NCBI GenBank assembly: GCA_030448225.1
Contig: JAUJNJ010000032.1
Coordinates: forward strand, 1-53,611
From: Phycisphaerae bacterium
GTDB lineage: Bacteria > Planctomycetota > Phycisphaerae > Tepidisphaerales > Tepidisphaeraceae
Reading direction: 5' to 3'
Length of the DNA: 53,611 nucleotides
The stretch's first letter is position 1; each line of letters opens with the position of its first letter. Positions 44,167 to 53,611 of this stretch are shown here, piece by piece. The notes beneath the pieces are model-generated. The model was not told where the DNA came from. It worked only from the letters and a program-made list of their open reading frames with translations, and made no database searches. A program made the translations under genes and the position numbers.

Positions 44167-45453
44167 TCACAAAAACGGAATCCGCCACGCCGTCCGCGGC
44201 GGCTTCAGCGTCCGACACCGCCGGGGAGATCCGAGGAACCCCGCCGCCCGTGTTCCCTGCGTCGCCCCGTCACGTTCCATGCCGAGGGCCGACCGGTACA
44301 CGTCCAGCGAGCGGGCCGCCATCTTGAGGTGGTCGAACATCTCGACCGACCGCGACCGAGCGGCGGCGGACAGGCGGTTGCGAAGGCCCTGCTCGTCGAT
44401 CAGCCGGCGGGCGGCGGCGGCGAACGCGTCCGCATCGCCGATCAGCACCGTCAGGCCGTCACCTCGTGGGGGCTCACCACGGCACGCCGCTGGCGGGGAT
44501 GCTCGGTGTTGACGATCGGACAGCCGCTCGCCATCGCCTCGACCTGCACGAGCCCGAAGGCCTCGCTCCGTGCGTTGGACGGGAACCAGAGCCGCGGTCG
44601 CCGCCCGGTAGCACGCGGCCACCTCGTCGGCCGTCGCGTACCCATCCAGACGACCCGGTCGCTCACGCCGAGCGACGCCGACAACTCCTTCAGCCCCTCT
44701 CGCAGGACCCCTGCCCGATCACGATCAGCGTGCCCGGCGGAGCAAGCGCCCGCAGGGCAGTGTCGTAGCCCTTGTAGTAGACGCACCGCCCCACCGCCAG
44801 CCAGATCGGACGACGCCCACCGTTCCTTCAGTCGCTCGGCGTGCCGCTTCCACCGCGTCGCCCGGCGAGGAACGCGAGGTCCAGGCCCATCGGCACCGTT
44901 TCGACCTTGTCGCGGAACCGCTGCAACAGGTCGGAGCCGTCGATGTACGGCGGGCTGTCGGAGAGGACGCGGGCGCGCGCCGGTAGACGATTCGCTCGAA
45001 TGGGCGCGAACGCGTGCCGCAGCGTCCGCTGCTTGATCACGTCGCTGTGGTGCGTCACCACCAGCGCGCCGACGGCGACATCGCGGCAACTGCGAGCAGC
45101 ATCGTGGGGTTGGGCGTGTGGAGGTGAATCAGGTCGACCGCGTCGTGCTTGAACCGCCGGAACGCACGGACGAGGTCGGGCACGAGGTCGACCTTGGCGA
45201 CATGGGCGGCCCGCCCGAGGCGCATCACGCGGACCGGGCCGTCCGACTCCTCCACGCTCCGCGTCGCGCCGAGGCGGCTCCAGGTGACGTCATTGCCCTG
45301 CTCGTTCTTGTGGTTCACGCACATCACGCGCACGTCCGCCCCGAGCGCGGCCTGAGCCCGCGCGAGCGTCCTGACGTGCGTCTCGATGCCACCCGGGGCC
45401 GGCGGGTAGTACTTGCCGAGGTGGCACACGCGAAGGGGTCGATCCGACCGCAT
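44167..45453 (-). CDS. Glycosyltransferase family 4, frameshifted
   Basis: The ATG at 45453 (MRSDRPLRVCHLGKYYPPAP) follows a GGGAGG-type ribosome-binding site. GGIETHVRTLARAQAALGAD and VDLIHLHTPNPTMLLAVAAM are the acceptor half. After a shift: VVTHHSDVIKQRTLRHAFAP, RARVLSDSPPYIDGSDLLQR, VPMGLDLAFLAG. The donor half is WLAVGRCVYYKGYDTALRAL, GTLIVIGQGSLREGLKELSA, then SNARSEAFGLVQVEAMASGC with PIVNTEHP, and GLTVLIGDADAFAAAARRLI. It ends with TGA at 44167-44169. The product is a classic GT4 with a net length of 429 codons. First enzyme gene of the locus. Confidence 0.8.
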
Positions 45454-46084
45454 GAAGGAAACCTCCCGACCGTCTGGGGGCCGAGCCGAGTCACGAACGC
45501 TCGGGAAGGGCACGGCACCCCCGTGCCGATCCACTCCGCCTGCCTCGTCCAGCATACCACAAGAACCACGACAGCCCCGAACGCCGCCTCCGAAGGTCGT
45601 GCGGGGCGGGACACATCATTCTGTTTTCGCGCAGCTCTTTCAACGACACGCGCACGACCCGTTCGCGTGCCGCCCCTTGCCTCTGCCGCGCGCCGCGGCC
45701 CATTCTGGCACCGATGAGGGTTTCGACCGAGCGTCGGTCCCGATGCTTGCGTCCCGGACGACATTGCCGCTCCGCCGACCGCGTTATGGGCCGGTGGCGC
45801 CGCGTTTTATCGGTCCTACGGGAACGCGTTTCGGTCGGTTCGCCGACGTGGATATGCTCGGGGGTCGATCCCGATGCTCAACCGGAGCGGCGGGAGGGAG
45901 GGGGAAGAAGTGCGCGACTAAACCCGCGCCGACGCACGGAGTGACGGCCGGTGGTCGCCGCCAAGACTCGTCGCCAAAGAGCGCAACGATTGACGACTAG
46001 CTCGGCGCGCGACGCCTATGCGCACTGACGATCGGATCGGACGAAGACTCCGACGGGTCGCGCGGTGCGACCGGGTCCTTGACG
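45454..46084. other. Intergenic stretch upstream of the polysaccharide genes
   Basis: 631 bases with no gene that I trust. The frames here have no conserved strings. Several short direct and inverted words (CGGCCATTC, GACGGCCGG) occur but no long dyad. It separates the receiver-protein gene from the first glycosyltransferase gene and should contain the main promoter of the locus. Confidence 0.4.
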
Positions 46085-46480
46085 CTACGGCGCCTCGGCC
46101 GGGGCGGTCTTGGCGAGGTGCTCTTCCACGTGGCGGTAGAGTTGCTCGAGCGGGATCGTCTTCGGCAGGTACGTCTGCTCGCCCTGGTAGCAGAGGCTCG
46201 GGCGCGTCTCCGGCTCGTCGATCGTGGCCGTCAGGAACATGAAGGGGATGTCCTTCAGTTCCGGGTCGTTCTGGATGACCGAGGCCACCTCGCCGCCGTC
46301 CATGCAGGGCATCATGCAGTCGAGCAGGATCAGGTCGGGCTTGAACGCCCGCGCGACCTGCTGGAAGGTGCCGGACACCACGCTCGTCCGCACCTCGTAC
46401 ACCCCGGTCATTTCCAGCGTGCGTTTCATGATGTAGGCGAAATCGATCTCGTCATCGAGGAGCAGAATTCGCTTCTTCAT
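46085..46480 (-). CDS. Stand-alone response-regulator receiver protein
   Basis: A 131-residue single-domain receiver. The acidic pair is D9-D10 (LLLDDEIDF), the phosphoacceptor D54 (LILLDCMMPCMDGG), the switch Thr84 (FMFLTATIDE) and the Lys107 (TYLPKTIPLEQL). There is no output domain, so it would act by protein contact, as in CheY- or Spo0F-type relays. The ATG at 46480 follows AAAGGGG as ribosome-binding site. It lies upstream of the polysaccharide genes on the same strand, 631 bases away, and could link them to a sensor kinase encoded elsewhere. Confidence 0.92.
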   Translation of the reverse strand: MKKRILLLDDEIDFAYIMKRTLEMTGVYEVRTSVVSGTFQQVARAFKPDLILLDCMMPCMDGGEVASVIQNDPELKDIPFMFLTATIDEPETRPSLCYQGEQTYLPKTIPLEQLYRHVEEHLAKTAPAEAP

Positions 46481-46776
46481 GGCTTGACCCCTTTGTCGTT
46501 AGCGAGCGATGGCGGGTGCGCGATCCCGGGACGATCGGATCAACCCGACATTTCAGCACGGATGCTTGGCTGGCGAAACGGGAAATCACCCGTGCGGACA
46601 CTTTAAAATTCGATGTGTCGCGCCGCGGAAAGATCCAAGAATCCCGAAAAGAAGCCGTCGCCTGTTGATGGGCCCGGTGCCGCGGAGGAGGCCAGGTCGT
46701 GACGCGTATGTCGGAGCATGCGCGTGGCGCAAATGGCGCGGCACGGGGCGGCACGACGTGAGCGGGCGAAGGAGGT

Positions 46777-47725
46777 TTAGGCGCGCAGGCGGAACGGGTG
46801 CTCCGGGCAGGGCGGCAGGCAGATGCAGCGGAGTTGTTCGGCCGACGGCTCGCCGACGAAGACGTCGGCCCACGCGGGCGGATCGGTGACGGCGACGCAC
46901 GCCGCGGCGCGGGGGCCGTTCAGGCGCGTGACGAGCGCCACCCACCCGAGCAGCGACTCGGCCGCCGACCCGCCCGCCGGCAGCCGGCGGTGCTCCGCCG
47001 CCTTCGGCGCGGCGCTGAAGAACGAGAGCGGCCGGGCGAGCCACGCCGGCACGCCGCCCGACCCGCCCGCGCCGGGCCAGTGGAGCAGCAGATATGCGCG
47101 GGCCGGGCCGAGGTGCGCGCGTCCAGCAGCGCTGCGACAGCGCCTCCACCGAACACGCCTCAACCGACGGGCCGCGCCTCCACGCTCGACGCCCAGGGCG
47201 TCGCGCGTAATGCCGGTTCCGATGCAGAAGCCGCTTCCGCCGATGATTCGACAGCCGCCGCCGGGGCAGAGGCCGATTTCGCGGCGTGCCGGATCGGCCG
47301 GTCGATCGCCTCCTCATGCCAGCGTTCGACCTCGGCCCGCAGCACTTCGTTGAGCCGCGCGCGGCTATCGTCGCCGCGCGCTTGCGACGATCTCCCGCAG
47401 CGCTACCGCGGCAGCGCGAAGCGGACGAGGTCCAGGCCGTCGGCCGCCGACAGCGACACGCAGGTGAAGAACGGCCGCCGTCGGCCGGACGTCCTCGCTG
47501 GCCCACGCCGAGGCCAACGCCGACCGCCCCCGGTGGCGGCAGAAGATCAGGAAGTCCGCGGTTCGACTCCGCCGCCGGCGATGGCGGCGTCCGCCGGGGC
47601 CGGCCGCGACGCGAACGCGTCACGAAACATCTTGCAGAACCACCGAGCCCTGGATCGAACGGCAGGTCGTGGTCGAGGTCGTTCAGGAAGTCCCAGTAAC
47701 ACGGCAGCTTCCCGAAGAACGCCAC
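46777..47725 (-). CDS. TagF-like type VI secretion accessory protein, frameshifted
   Basis: The GTG at 47725 starts VAFFGKLPCYWDFLNDLDHD. The opening FFGKLP followed by a DF motif is how TagF/ImpM proteins begin. Pieces in other frames: ARWFCKMFRDAFASRP, DFLIFCRHRGRSALALAWAS, TCVSLSAADGLDLVRFALPR, LNEVLRAEVERWHEEAIDRP, AYLLLHWPGAGGSGGVPAWL, LSFFSAAPKAAEHRRLPAGG, LGWVALVTRLNGPRAAACVA, and the end PPCPEHPFRLRA, stop 46777-46779. TagF tunes type VI secretion post-translationally in Pseudomonas and relatives. The assignment rests on the N-terminus and on nearby TssA/TssM pieces, and remains tentative. Confidence 0.45.
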
Positions 47726-49670
47726 CGAGCTGCCGACGCCTCCGCACGCGCGGGCGACGGCGGCGGCGGGCGGGCGGCGGCGCGAAGCGCGACGTCCACG
47801 GCCGCCGCCAGCGTAGAAGGCGTCGCCACGTCCGCCGCCGACGGCGGATCGCCCGTCGGATCGACGGCAGGTTCCTCGTCCCGCATCTACCGGCCGCGGC
47901 GATGCGACAGGTGCCGTCGTCCGGTTCGAATCGGCGCCGCGTCGCCACCCTGCCGGGGCAGGTCTCGACCATCACCAGCAGTCGACGGAACACGATCAGG
48001 GCGGTGCCGACGCCGTGCAACCCTTGCCGCACGGCCGGCACAACCGGCGACCCCTGCGCGCCGCCGCAGCACCTGCCCGCAAGCGCGGCCGATGCGGGTG
48101 CCGGAGCCGGTGTGGTTGGGCGCAGTCGATCGTGGTGCCGCGACCGACGCGCTGCGCAGCCGGTGGCGGCGTCGGGGCCAACCCAGTCGGTGCGGTCGAA
48201 GCCGTGCCGCCGTGGCCGATGCAGACTGCCCGGCAGCCGCGGGTGTAGTCGCCGTCGAGCGGGAGCAGTCGGCGAGCGTGGCCGCCGCGCGAGCCGGAAC
48301 TGTTGCCGCGGCCGTCGCTTGAGCCGGCCGGTGGAGGGTGCCGGCAGCCGGTGCCGATACCGGTGCCGGTGCCGGTGCCGATGGTGAGGCTGCGGCGGAC
48401 GCGGGGGCCGGGTGGCCGCGGCGTCGGCAGCGGGCACCGACACCGCGGCGAGGGCGCGCAGCGGCGTGCGCGCGCGGCAACCGGGCGCGGACGCCGCATT
48501 TAGTGCGCGTCCGGCGGCGACTGGGCGCGTCGGCCGCGGTAGGCGTGCGTGCCGCGTCAACCGCGGACGCCGGTCCTGCGAGCGGATGTACGGGGTGCCC
48601 CGCGACGCGCGGGATCCACGGCCGTCGCATCCGGGCTGGGTGCGACGGAAGGCGGACCTGGCTGCTTCGCGGCGGACGACACGGTCGGGCGCGGCAGGCG
48701 CGGGTGCCGCAGGAGACGTCGCCGGCGAGGAGGCCGACGGGCGTGTCGCAGGAGGAGGGTCGGCAACGTAACATGGCCGTGCCGCCGATCCGATTTCGCC
48801 GTTAGCGTCGGTCTCGTTCCGGGCGCGCGCCGGACGCGGCGGCGGCAGGTTCGCACGCACCCGCCGGCTCGGTCGTCGCAGCACGCCGCCGCGCCGAGGG
48901 TGGCTGTCGACGCGCCGCAGTCCCGCCGCCGCGGTGGCCAAGACATCCGCGCGCGGCGGCGTCGGTCAATGCCGGTGCCGGGGCATGAGTCACGGCCCGC
49001 GCGGGCGTCGCAGCAGGCGGCGGCGGCGGCGGCGCGCGGCTGAGACGGAGTCCAACGGCGCGGCCGGACGCAACTCGGCGGGAACGGCGGGGACGGCGGA
49101 AGCGCCGCGGCGACTTCCTCGGCGAATCTCGAACGCGGCCGCCGCGATGTCCTCGGCGACGAAGTCGTTGCGCAGTCGTCGCGGCGCGCGACGTCCGCGA
49201 CAATGGCGGTCGCGACCGTAGCGGTTGCAGTGGTGCGCGCGACGTCGGTAGTGGTGATCGTGGTGGCGATCGTTCGCGGCCGCTGTCGGCGCCTCGCCCG
49301 GCGGCCGCATCAACGGGCGGACCGCATCGCCGGAGATGATCTCCTCGCACTTCGGGCACGGGGTTCGGATAGAAACGCGGTCCGCCGGGGCGCCTGGCGG
49401 ACCGCGGCGAGCGTGCGGTCTGTCGCGACGACGGCGGCGACGATGCGGGCGACGGCGGTGGCCCGCCGCCGTCGGCGTCGGGTTCGCCTTTCGCCGTCGC
49501 CGTCCGCCGCCGGTCGGCGGCTGGCGAGCCCTTCGCGCCGCCGCCTTGCGGGCGCCGCGGGCCACTCGACCCGGGCCGGGATGGTGGGGATGCCGCCGAC
49601 GTTCGAGGGCCGGCCGAAGACCAGGACGATCGGCCGCGCCCGTCTCGGCGCCGCGACATAAGACCGTCAC
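47726..49670 (-). pseudogene. Frame-broken coding DNA, unassigned
   Basis: About 1.9 kb with GC-rich coding-like composition but no frame longer than a fragment that makes sense. One possible gene starts near 49670/49659 and contains LVFGRPSNVGGIPTIPARVE and a zinc-ribbon-like CPKCEEIISGDAVRPLM (about 49320-49370). Another ends near 47740 with DPTGDPPSAADVATPSTLAA. It lies between TssM- and TagF-like genes, where phosphatase, FHA or DotU genes are often found, but I cannot identify any of them. At 48344-48390 there is a short run of GGTGCC hexamers. Confidence 0.3.
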
Positions 49671-49702
49671 CTCCGTCCCTCCCTGCCCGGGCGGGCCGCG
49701 GG

Positions 49703-52000
49703 TCAGAGGCGGAGCAACGCCCAGGGGCCCTTGTACGCCGGCGGGCTCACGTACGGCCTGTTCGCCACGGCGCGGTCAGGGTGATCTCGATCCCACCCTC
49801 ACTGCGGGGCATGCGAGCGTGAGTCGCTGCTGCACGTTCGGGTTGTCCTTGTCCTTGTGCGGTTGTTCTCGCCGACGCGCGACAGCGGCAGGTTGATGCC
49901 GGTGATCGACAGGTTCTGCCACCCGTCCCTCGTCGACGACTCCCAGCCGAACGTCGCCTTCACGGTCGCCGCCGGCCCCCGGCTTCAGCCACGGCCGCAG
50001 CGTTTTCGAGGTTCACCAGCCACCGTTCGACCGCCTGCGACAATCTCGCCCCCGTCGCGGACGGGCGAGCCGCGGGGACGGACCTCACGCTCTGCTCCGA
50101 ACCCGCCGGCCGCAGCACCTCGATCGCCGCGAGGAGGTCCTCGACGTCCTTGCTGGTGGCGTCACGCTCGGGCGCCCTTCAAGAACGGGAAGCGCGCCGG
50201 CGACCCGGGCAACCTTGTTGAGCTCTCGCACCGGCGTCCTTGAAGCCCTCGGCCAACGCCCGGACGCGCCGGCGTGAACGGTCCTCCAGTAGTGGCCGGG
50301 ACGAACCCGCCCGTCCGGGTCAGATCCCTCAGGCTCGGCGGAGCCGCGGCGGCGCTCAGCATGCGGACAGGGACGTGAGAAGCGCGCGGCGGGCACGTCC
50401 TTGGCCGCGGCGGCCGCCGCCAGACTTTGCCGAACAGGGCGGCCGAGACGCCGTCTCGGCCCCGCGTCGGCAACGGGGCTGCTGTCCGAGGTGGACCAGG
50501 GCTGGCCGGGGCGTCGGGGACGAGTTTCGCCGCGGCGGTCACCGCCTTCGGATCTGGCGGAGCGTCGCCGACCTCGCCGTCGCCCACCATCGTGCCGAAG
50601 CCGGGTCGACGCTCGGCCAGTCGCCGACGTTCACCGTGAGTTCCGCCGGCAGCGTCCGCGTCCAGTAGTCCTTGTACTTGCCGACGAAGCCGCGGACGGC
50701 CTCCGTGCGCGCGTCGACGCGGGCGGCGACGCTCGCCTCGTCGAGACGGAGTTTCCCGCCGGCGCGCGGGCCGTGCGGTCCCACGCCGCCAGCCATGCCT
50801 CGACGCCGGGCCGGCTGGAACGCGGCGATGGTGACGTCGCCGTTGAGGAACGGGACGGGCGCTGAACGGTTGGTCGGCGGCGGCTGCGGGCCGGGGCGAG
50901 GTCCTCGTCGCCGCGACGTGCGCGTCCCAGACCTTCTCGGTCACGTTCGCGAGGCCGGCCGTCCAGACGTGCGTCAGGCGCCCACCGCCAGCGCCGCGCG
51001 GCTTCGCCAGCGCGTCGCCCTCCTTGCCCGGCCGGGTGGCGGGGCTGTAGGGGTCGATCACGTCGCGGTCCTTGTCGGCTCGAGCCGAGGATCGCCGCCT
51101 GCGCCGCCTTGACCGTGCTCGAAGTGCTGCGGCAGTCCGGGCGCCGTCACCTCGCCGCCGCGTCGCGCAGCCGCTTCGTCCAGTTGCTCGTAGCCGCGGA
51201 CGCGCTCGACGAGCGGCCACCAAGGGTCTTCGAAGTCCTCCCGCTGGGTTCGCGAGAGGCCGGCCTTGGCGAGCCGCTGGTACTCCTGTTGCTGGACCTC
51301 CAGCTTGTCGACCAGTTCCTGCTCCAGCTTCCAGGTCCGTCGCCAGCCGGGCCGACGCGGTGCCCGGGGCCGCCGTTGAGCCGCGACGAGCATGCGCTGA
51401 TAGAGCGCGCGCCGTTCCTGGAGCGCGTCGTTCACCGGTCGCCCCAGGCGTGCTCGATCCCCCTGGCTACGCGCTTCACGAGGTCCGCGGCGGGTGGCTG
51501 GCGAGTTGCTTCACCGCGCGGCGAGTTGCGTACGTCCCGCGCCCACACGTTGCGGTACGAGATGAAGTCCTGCTGCGTGACCGACGCCAGCGCCGCCGCC
51601 GGCCCCGTACCGCCGGGGCGTCGCCGCCGCTGCCCCAGTCGCGGACCTCGGCAGGGTCGACAACATCGCGGTGCGGAACCGGTCTTCCGCGCGCGCGGGT
51701 CTGGAGGGCGAGGTCGAGGAACGAACAGCTTCTGGCCGTGGCCGGCCAGCAGCACCGCCAGTGCGCGTGCCACGCCGTCAAGGCGTCCCGGGGACGTTCG
51801 GCGCCAGTTCGGTGTCCGTGGCCGGGTCGGCGGGGCGAGTTGCTTCTGGCGGCCACTGCGACGCGTCGCCGTCCTGGCCGTCGTACATCCGGGTCGCCTC
51901 GGAGCCGAGCCAGTCGTGCACGCCCGCCTCGCAGCGCCGGGCGAGAGCGTGTGCAGGTCGTCCTGGACCTGATTCATCGGCGGGACGGGAAGCTTGTCAC
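49703..52000 (-). CDS. TssM/IcmF-like protein, heavily frameshifted
   Basis: TssM is the inner-membrane core subunit of type VI secretion. Evidence is in the C-terminal part. One stretch reads (across shifts) ELNKVARVAG, FPFLK, DATSKDVEDLLAAIEVLRPA, matching the IcmF pattern of a 'YPF' motif followed by a phased helix. Next come QAVERWLVNLENA, RSITGINLPLSRVGENN, and the final YKGPWALLRL with TGA at 49703-49705; GPWALxRL is characteristic of IcmF ends. Upstream pieces include AVRGFVGKYKDYWTRTLPAE and KLEQELVDKLEVQQQEYQRL. No Walker motif or membrane segment is readable. The boundary with the upstream gene is not visible. Confidence 0.45.
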
Positions 52001-52756
52001 CTTCCTGGCAACGCACGGTCGGCTTGACGGACGACGCGGACGGTCAGCGCGTCGAGCAGCGCGACCTTGTCCGGCGTCCACGCCGTCGCCGGCTGTTTCT
52101 AGCCCGGCTGCCGCGTCGAGGATGATCCGGTTGACCATCCGGCTCTTCGAACACGCGCCGGTGGGCCTCAAGGTCGCTGGTCGTCGAGGGCCGCCCACCT
52201 TCGTCTGCGGGAAGAGCCAGTAATCGGTCTTCTGTTGCGACAGTTCGAGGTTTTGCTTCTGCAGGTCGAGCGACGCTGGCGTGACCGGCCGACCCGTCCG
52301 GCCGGCCGTCGAGGTAGAGCTCCGCGTCGCGCACGCGCGCAGGACGCGGGCCTGGGCCAGTTCGTTGATCCAGTTGATGCGTTGCACGCCGACCGCGTCG
52401 CCCGCGGCCCGGCGCGGTGCAGGTCGGGCCAGAACGTCGCACAGGTGGGAGACGAGCCGCGGCCCCGCCGTCAGCCCGCACAGGCCGTTGAGGCGGATCT
52501 GGGCGATCGTCCAGTAGGTAGAATCGAGGTCCTTCGACTCGCGCAGCAGCTCGACCGACTTGGCCTCGACCTCCGCCCACTCGGACTGGTTGACGGCCGG
52601 GTCGCCGCCGGCGCGGAACCTGCTCGACGGCGTCGACGAGCATCTGCTGGCGGATCTCGCCGGTGAGCCGAGCGCCGCACGGGTCGAGGCCCTCGGGCGC
52701 GGGCGTGCCTGGCCTCTCCCTTGCCCGATCAGTTCTTCGCGCGGTACGCCCACCAT
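52001..52756 (-). CDS. TssA-like (ImpA N-terminal domain) protein, frameshifted
   Basis: TssA proteins cap or nucleate the type VI sheath. The ATG at 52756 starts MVGVPREELIGQ. The family entry DPCGARLTGEIRQQMLVDAV follows after a shift. Next is SEWAEVEAKSVELLRESKDL and DSTYWTIAQIRLNGLCGLTA with GPRLVSHLCDVL, a close match to the ImpA_N pattern (W..V...a..LL..SKDLR.a.WL..A..r..GL.GL..GL). Then RVQRINWINEL in another frame, and helical pieces (LQKQNLELSQQKTDYWLFPQ). The 3' limit is approximate. The gene lies directly upstream of the TssM-like gene on the same strand. Confidence 0.5.
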
Positions 52757-53234
52757 CGCCGTGACACCCTGACTGCCGACGTGCGGCCCCCGAACAGACG
52801 TGGAATCTTCCCGGCCAGGCCCCGTGCGTCCCCACGCACCTAATGCAGCGCAGCGAGCCGAACCCCGTGGTGCAGCGCGGCGTTTTCTGTTTACGTTAGC
52901 CCTTCCGCGGACAGGTCGCGCGGAGGACGCGCGAGAAACCGCTGGCGACGCAAGAAAATATTGAACCACGACGGTGATTCCCCTGCGATGATCTCCGGCT
53001 GCGACGCCCGCGCGCGGATCTCAATTCAGCGCGGGGGACGAGACACTAGCACGAGGTTAAGGCCTCCGTCGGGTCGTCGCGCCGCACTCATGTCCGCGGC
53101 GTCAGCCTATGGCGACGGCGCGGCCGTCGGGCGCATCGCCACGTTCGGCCTGGCGGCAATAACAAGGTGACCCGCACGTAAGGAGCGGGAGGGGCACGTC
53201 TGGGCTGCAGGTCGTTGAACCGGGATACACACCG
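52757..53234. other. Intergenic stretch
   Basis: No gene supported between the divergent TssA-like gene and the exported protein. A GAACCACGA word at 52963-52972 recalls the E4 arm, but no partner arm was found. Confidence 0.35.
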
Positions 53235-53611
53235 ATGCGAGTGCGACGCGCGATCCTCCTCCTCACGCTGCTCGACTTCGGCGGCGGCACGCGCCGGAGG
53301 CTGTCGCCAACGAAGGAGACGGCGGCGACGGGCGGGGCCATGCCGGCGGTCATCACGAGCGCGGCCGAGCGTGCCGGCTGACGCCCGCCAGGGCGGTGCG
53401 GCAGCGGCCGGTGAAGCTCCGCGGCGTCGTCACGCTCATGGCCGGGTCGCCGCCCTGCTGTTCGTGCAGGACGACGCGGGCGGCGGCGTCTGCGTCGGAG
53501 AACCGCGGCGCCGCGATCCCGCCAAGCCGCCGGTCCGCGCCGGCACGTCGAGGTCGAGGGCGGGACGGCCGCCGCCGCGTCGTCCCAACTAGAGCGCCCC
53601 CTCCCCGCAGC
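53235..53611 (+). CDS. Exported protein, N-terminal part only, frameshifted
   Basis: The ATG at 53235 starts MRVRRAILLLTLL, a signal-peptide-like start. In a second frame follows RLTPARAVRQRPVKLRGVVT, and in a third LLFVQDDAGGGVCVGEPRRR with DPAKPPVRAGT. The string RPVKLRGVVT...LLFVQDDAGGG resembles an extracytoplasmic OB-like domain that precedes sensor kinases in Planctomycetes and Verrucomicrobia (from memory). The gene runs past the window edge, so the rest is unknown. Confidence 0.4.

Noticed and set aside
48344..48390. GGTGCC hexamer run as a phase-variable repeat
   Set aside because: Only a handful of imperfect units within broken GC-rich coding DNA; hexamers would not shift frame anyway.

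Overview
The window is high-GC DNA that looks planctomycetal, probably from a Phycisphaerae-like lineage. The pointers are the CPxCGYDL-type zinc-ribbon membrane protein at 9.5-9.9 kb, two DUF3299-type proteins, a DUF2231 membrane protein, a very large exopolysaccharide locus, and intergenic DNA packed with 'word' repeats built as inverted pairs. I see no tRNA, rRNA, CRISPR array or insertion sequence. Many clearly recognisable genes change reading frame one to many times while the codon bias continues. This suggests indel errors in the assembly more than real decay. It is worst at 13.7-15.1, 24.2-28.4, 35-38.9, 42.5-45 and 46.7-53.6 kb.

Region 1 (0-17.7 kb) is mostly housekeeping genes in mixed orientation: a truncated haemoglobin (cut by the window edge), PurF, RsgA (frameshifted), IF-1, two TPM-domain membrane proteins, a UvrD/PcrA helicase, two zinc-ribbon membrane proteins, a PHP-family phosphoesterase, a Mug-type DNA glycosylase, an unrecognised broken membrane protein, an SDR oxidoreductase and a DUF2231 membrane protein. 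Most of the inverted-repeat elements lie in the gaps between these genes.

Region 2 (17.7-23.1 kb, minus strand) is the most interesting unit. It holds a Fur/Zur-family regulator, then a LolD-like ABC ATPase with a 15-bp palindrome just before its start, then an FtsX/MacB-like permease with a long His/Asp-rich loop, then two DUF3299-type proteins, and it ends in an intrinsic terminator. I read it as a candidate zinc-responsive (or other metal) ABC system. It resembles Zur-controlled operons of proteobacteria, but the separate His-rich protein seems to be replaced by a loop inside the permease.

Region 3 (24.2-46.5 kb, all minus strand) is an exopolysaccharide locus: seven glycosyltransferases, a SAM methyltransferase, GDP-mannose 4,6-dehydratase, a Wzx-type flippase, a Wzy-type polymerase, a Wzc-like tyrosine kinase, a CpsB-like phosphatase, an O-antigen-ligase/TPR protein, and a stand-alone receiver protein at its upstream edge. 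Together these would make lipid-linked repeat units, flip and polymerise them, and control chain length by tyrosine phosphorylation.

Region 4 (46.7-52.8 kb, minus strand) is badly frame-broken. It keeps recognisable pieces of a type VI secretion locus: a TssA/ImpA N-terminal domain, a TssM/IcmF C-terminal part and a TagF-like protein. The window ends with the start of a plus-strand exported protein.
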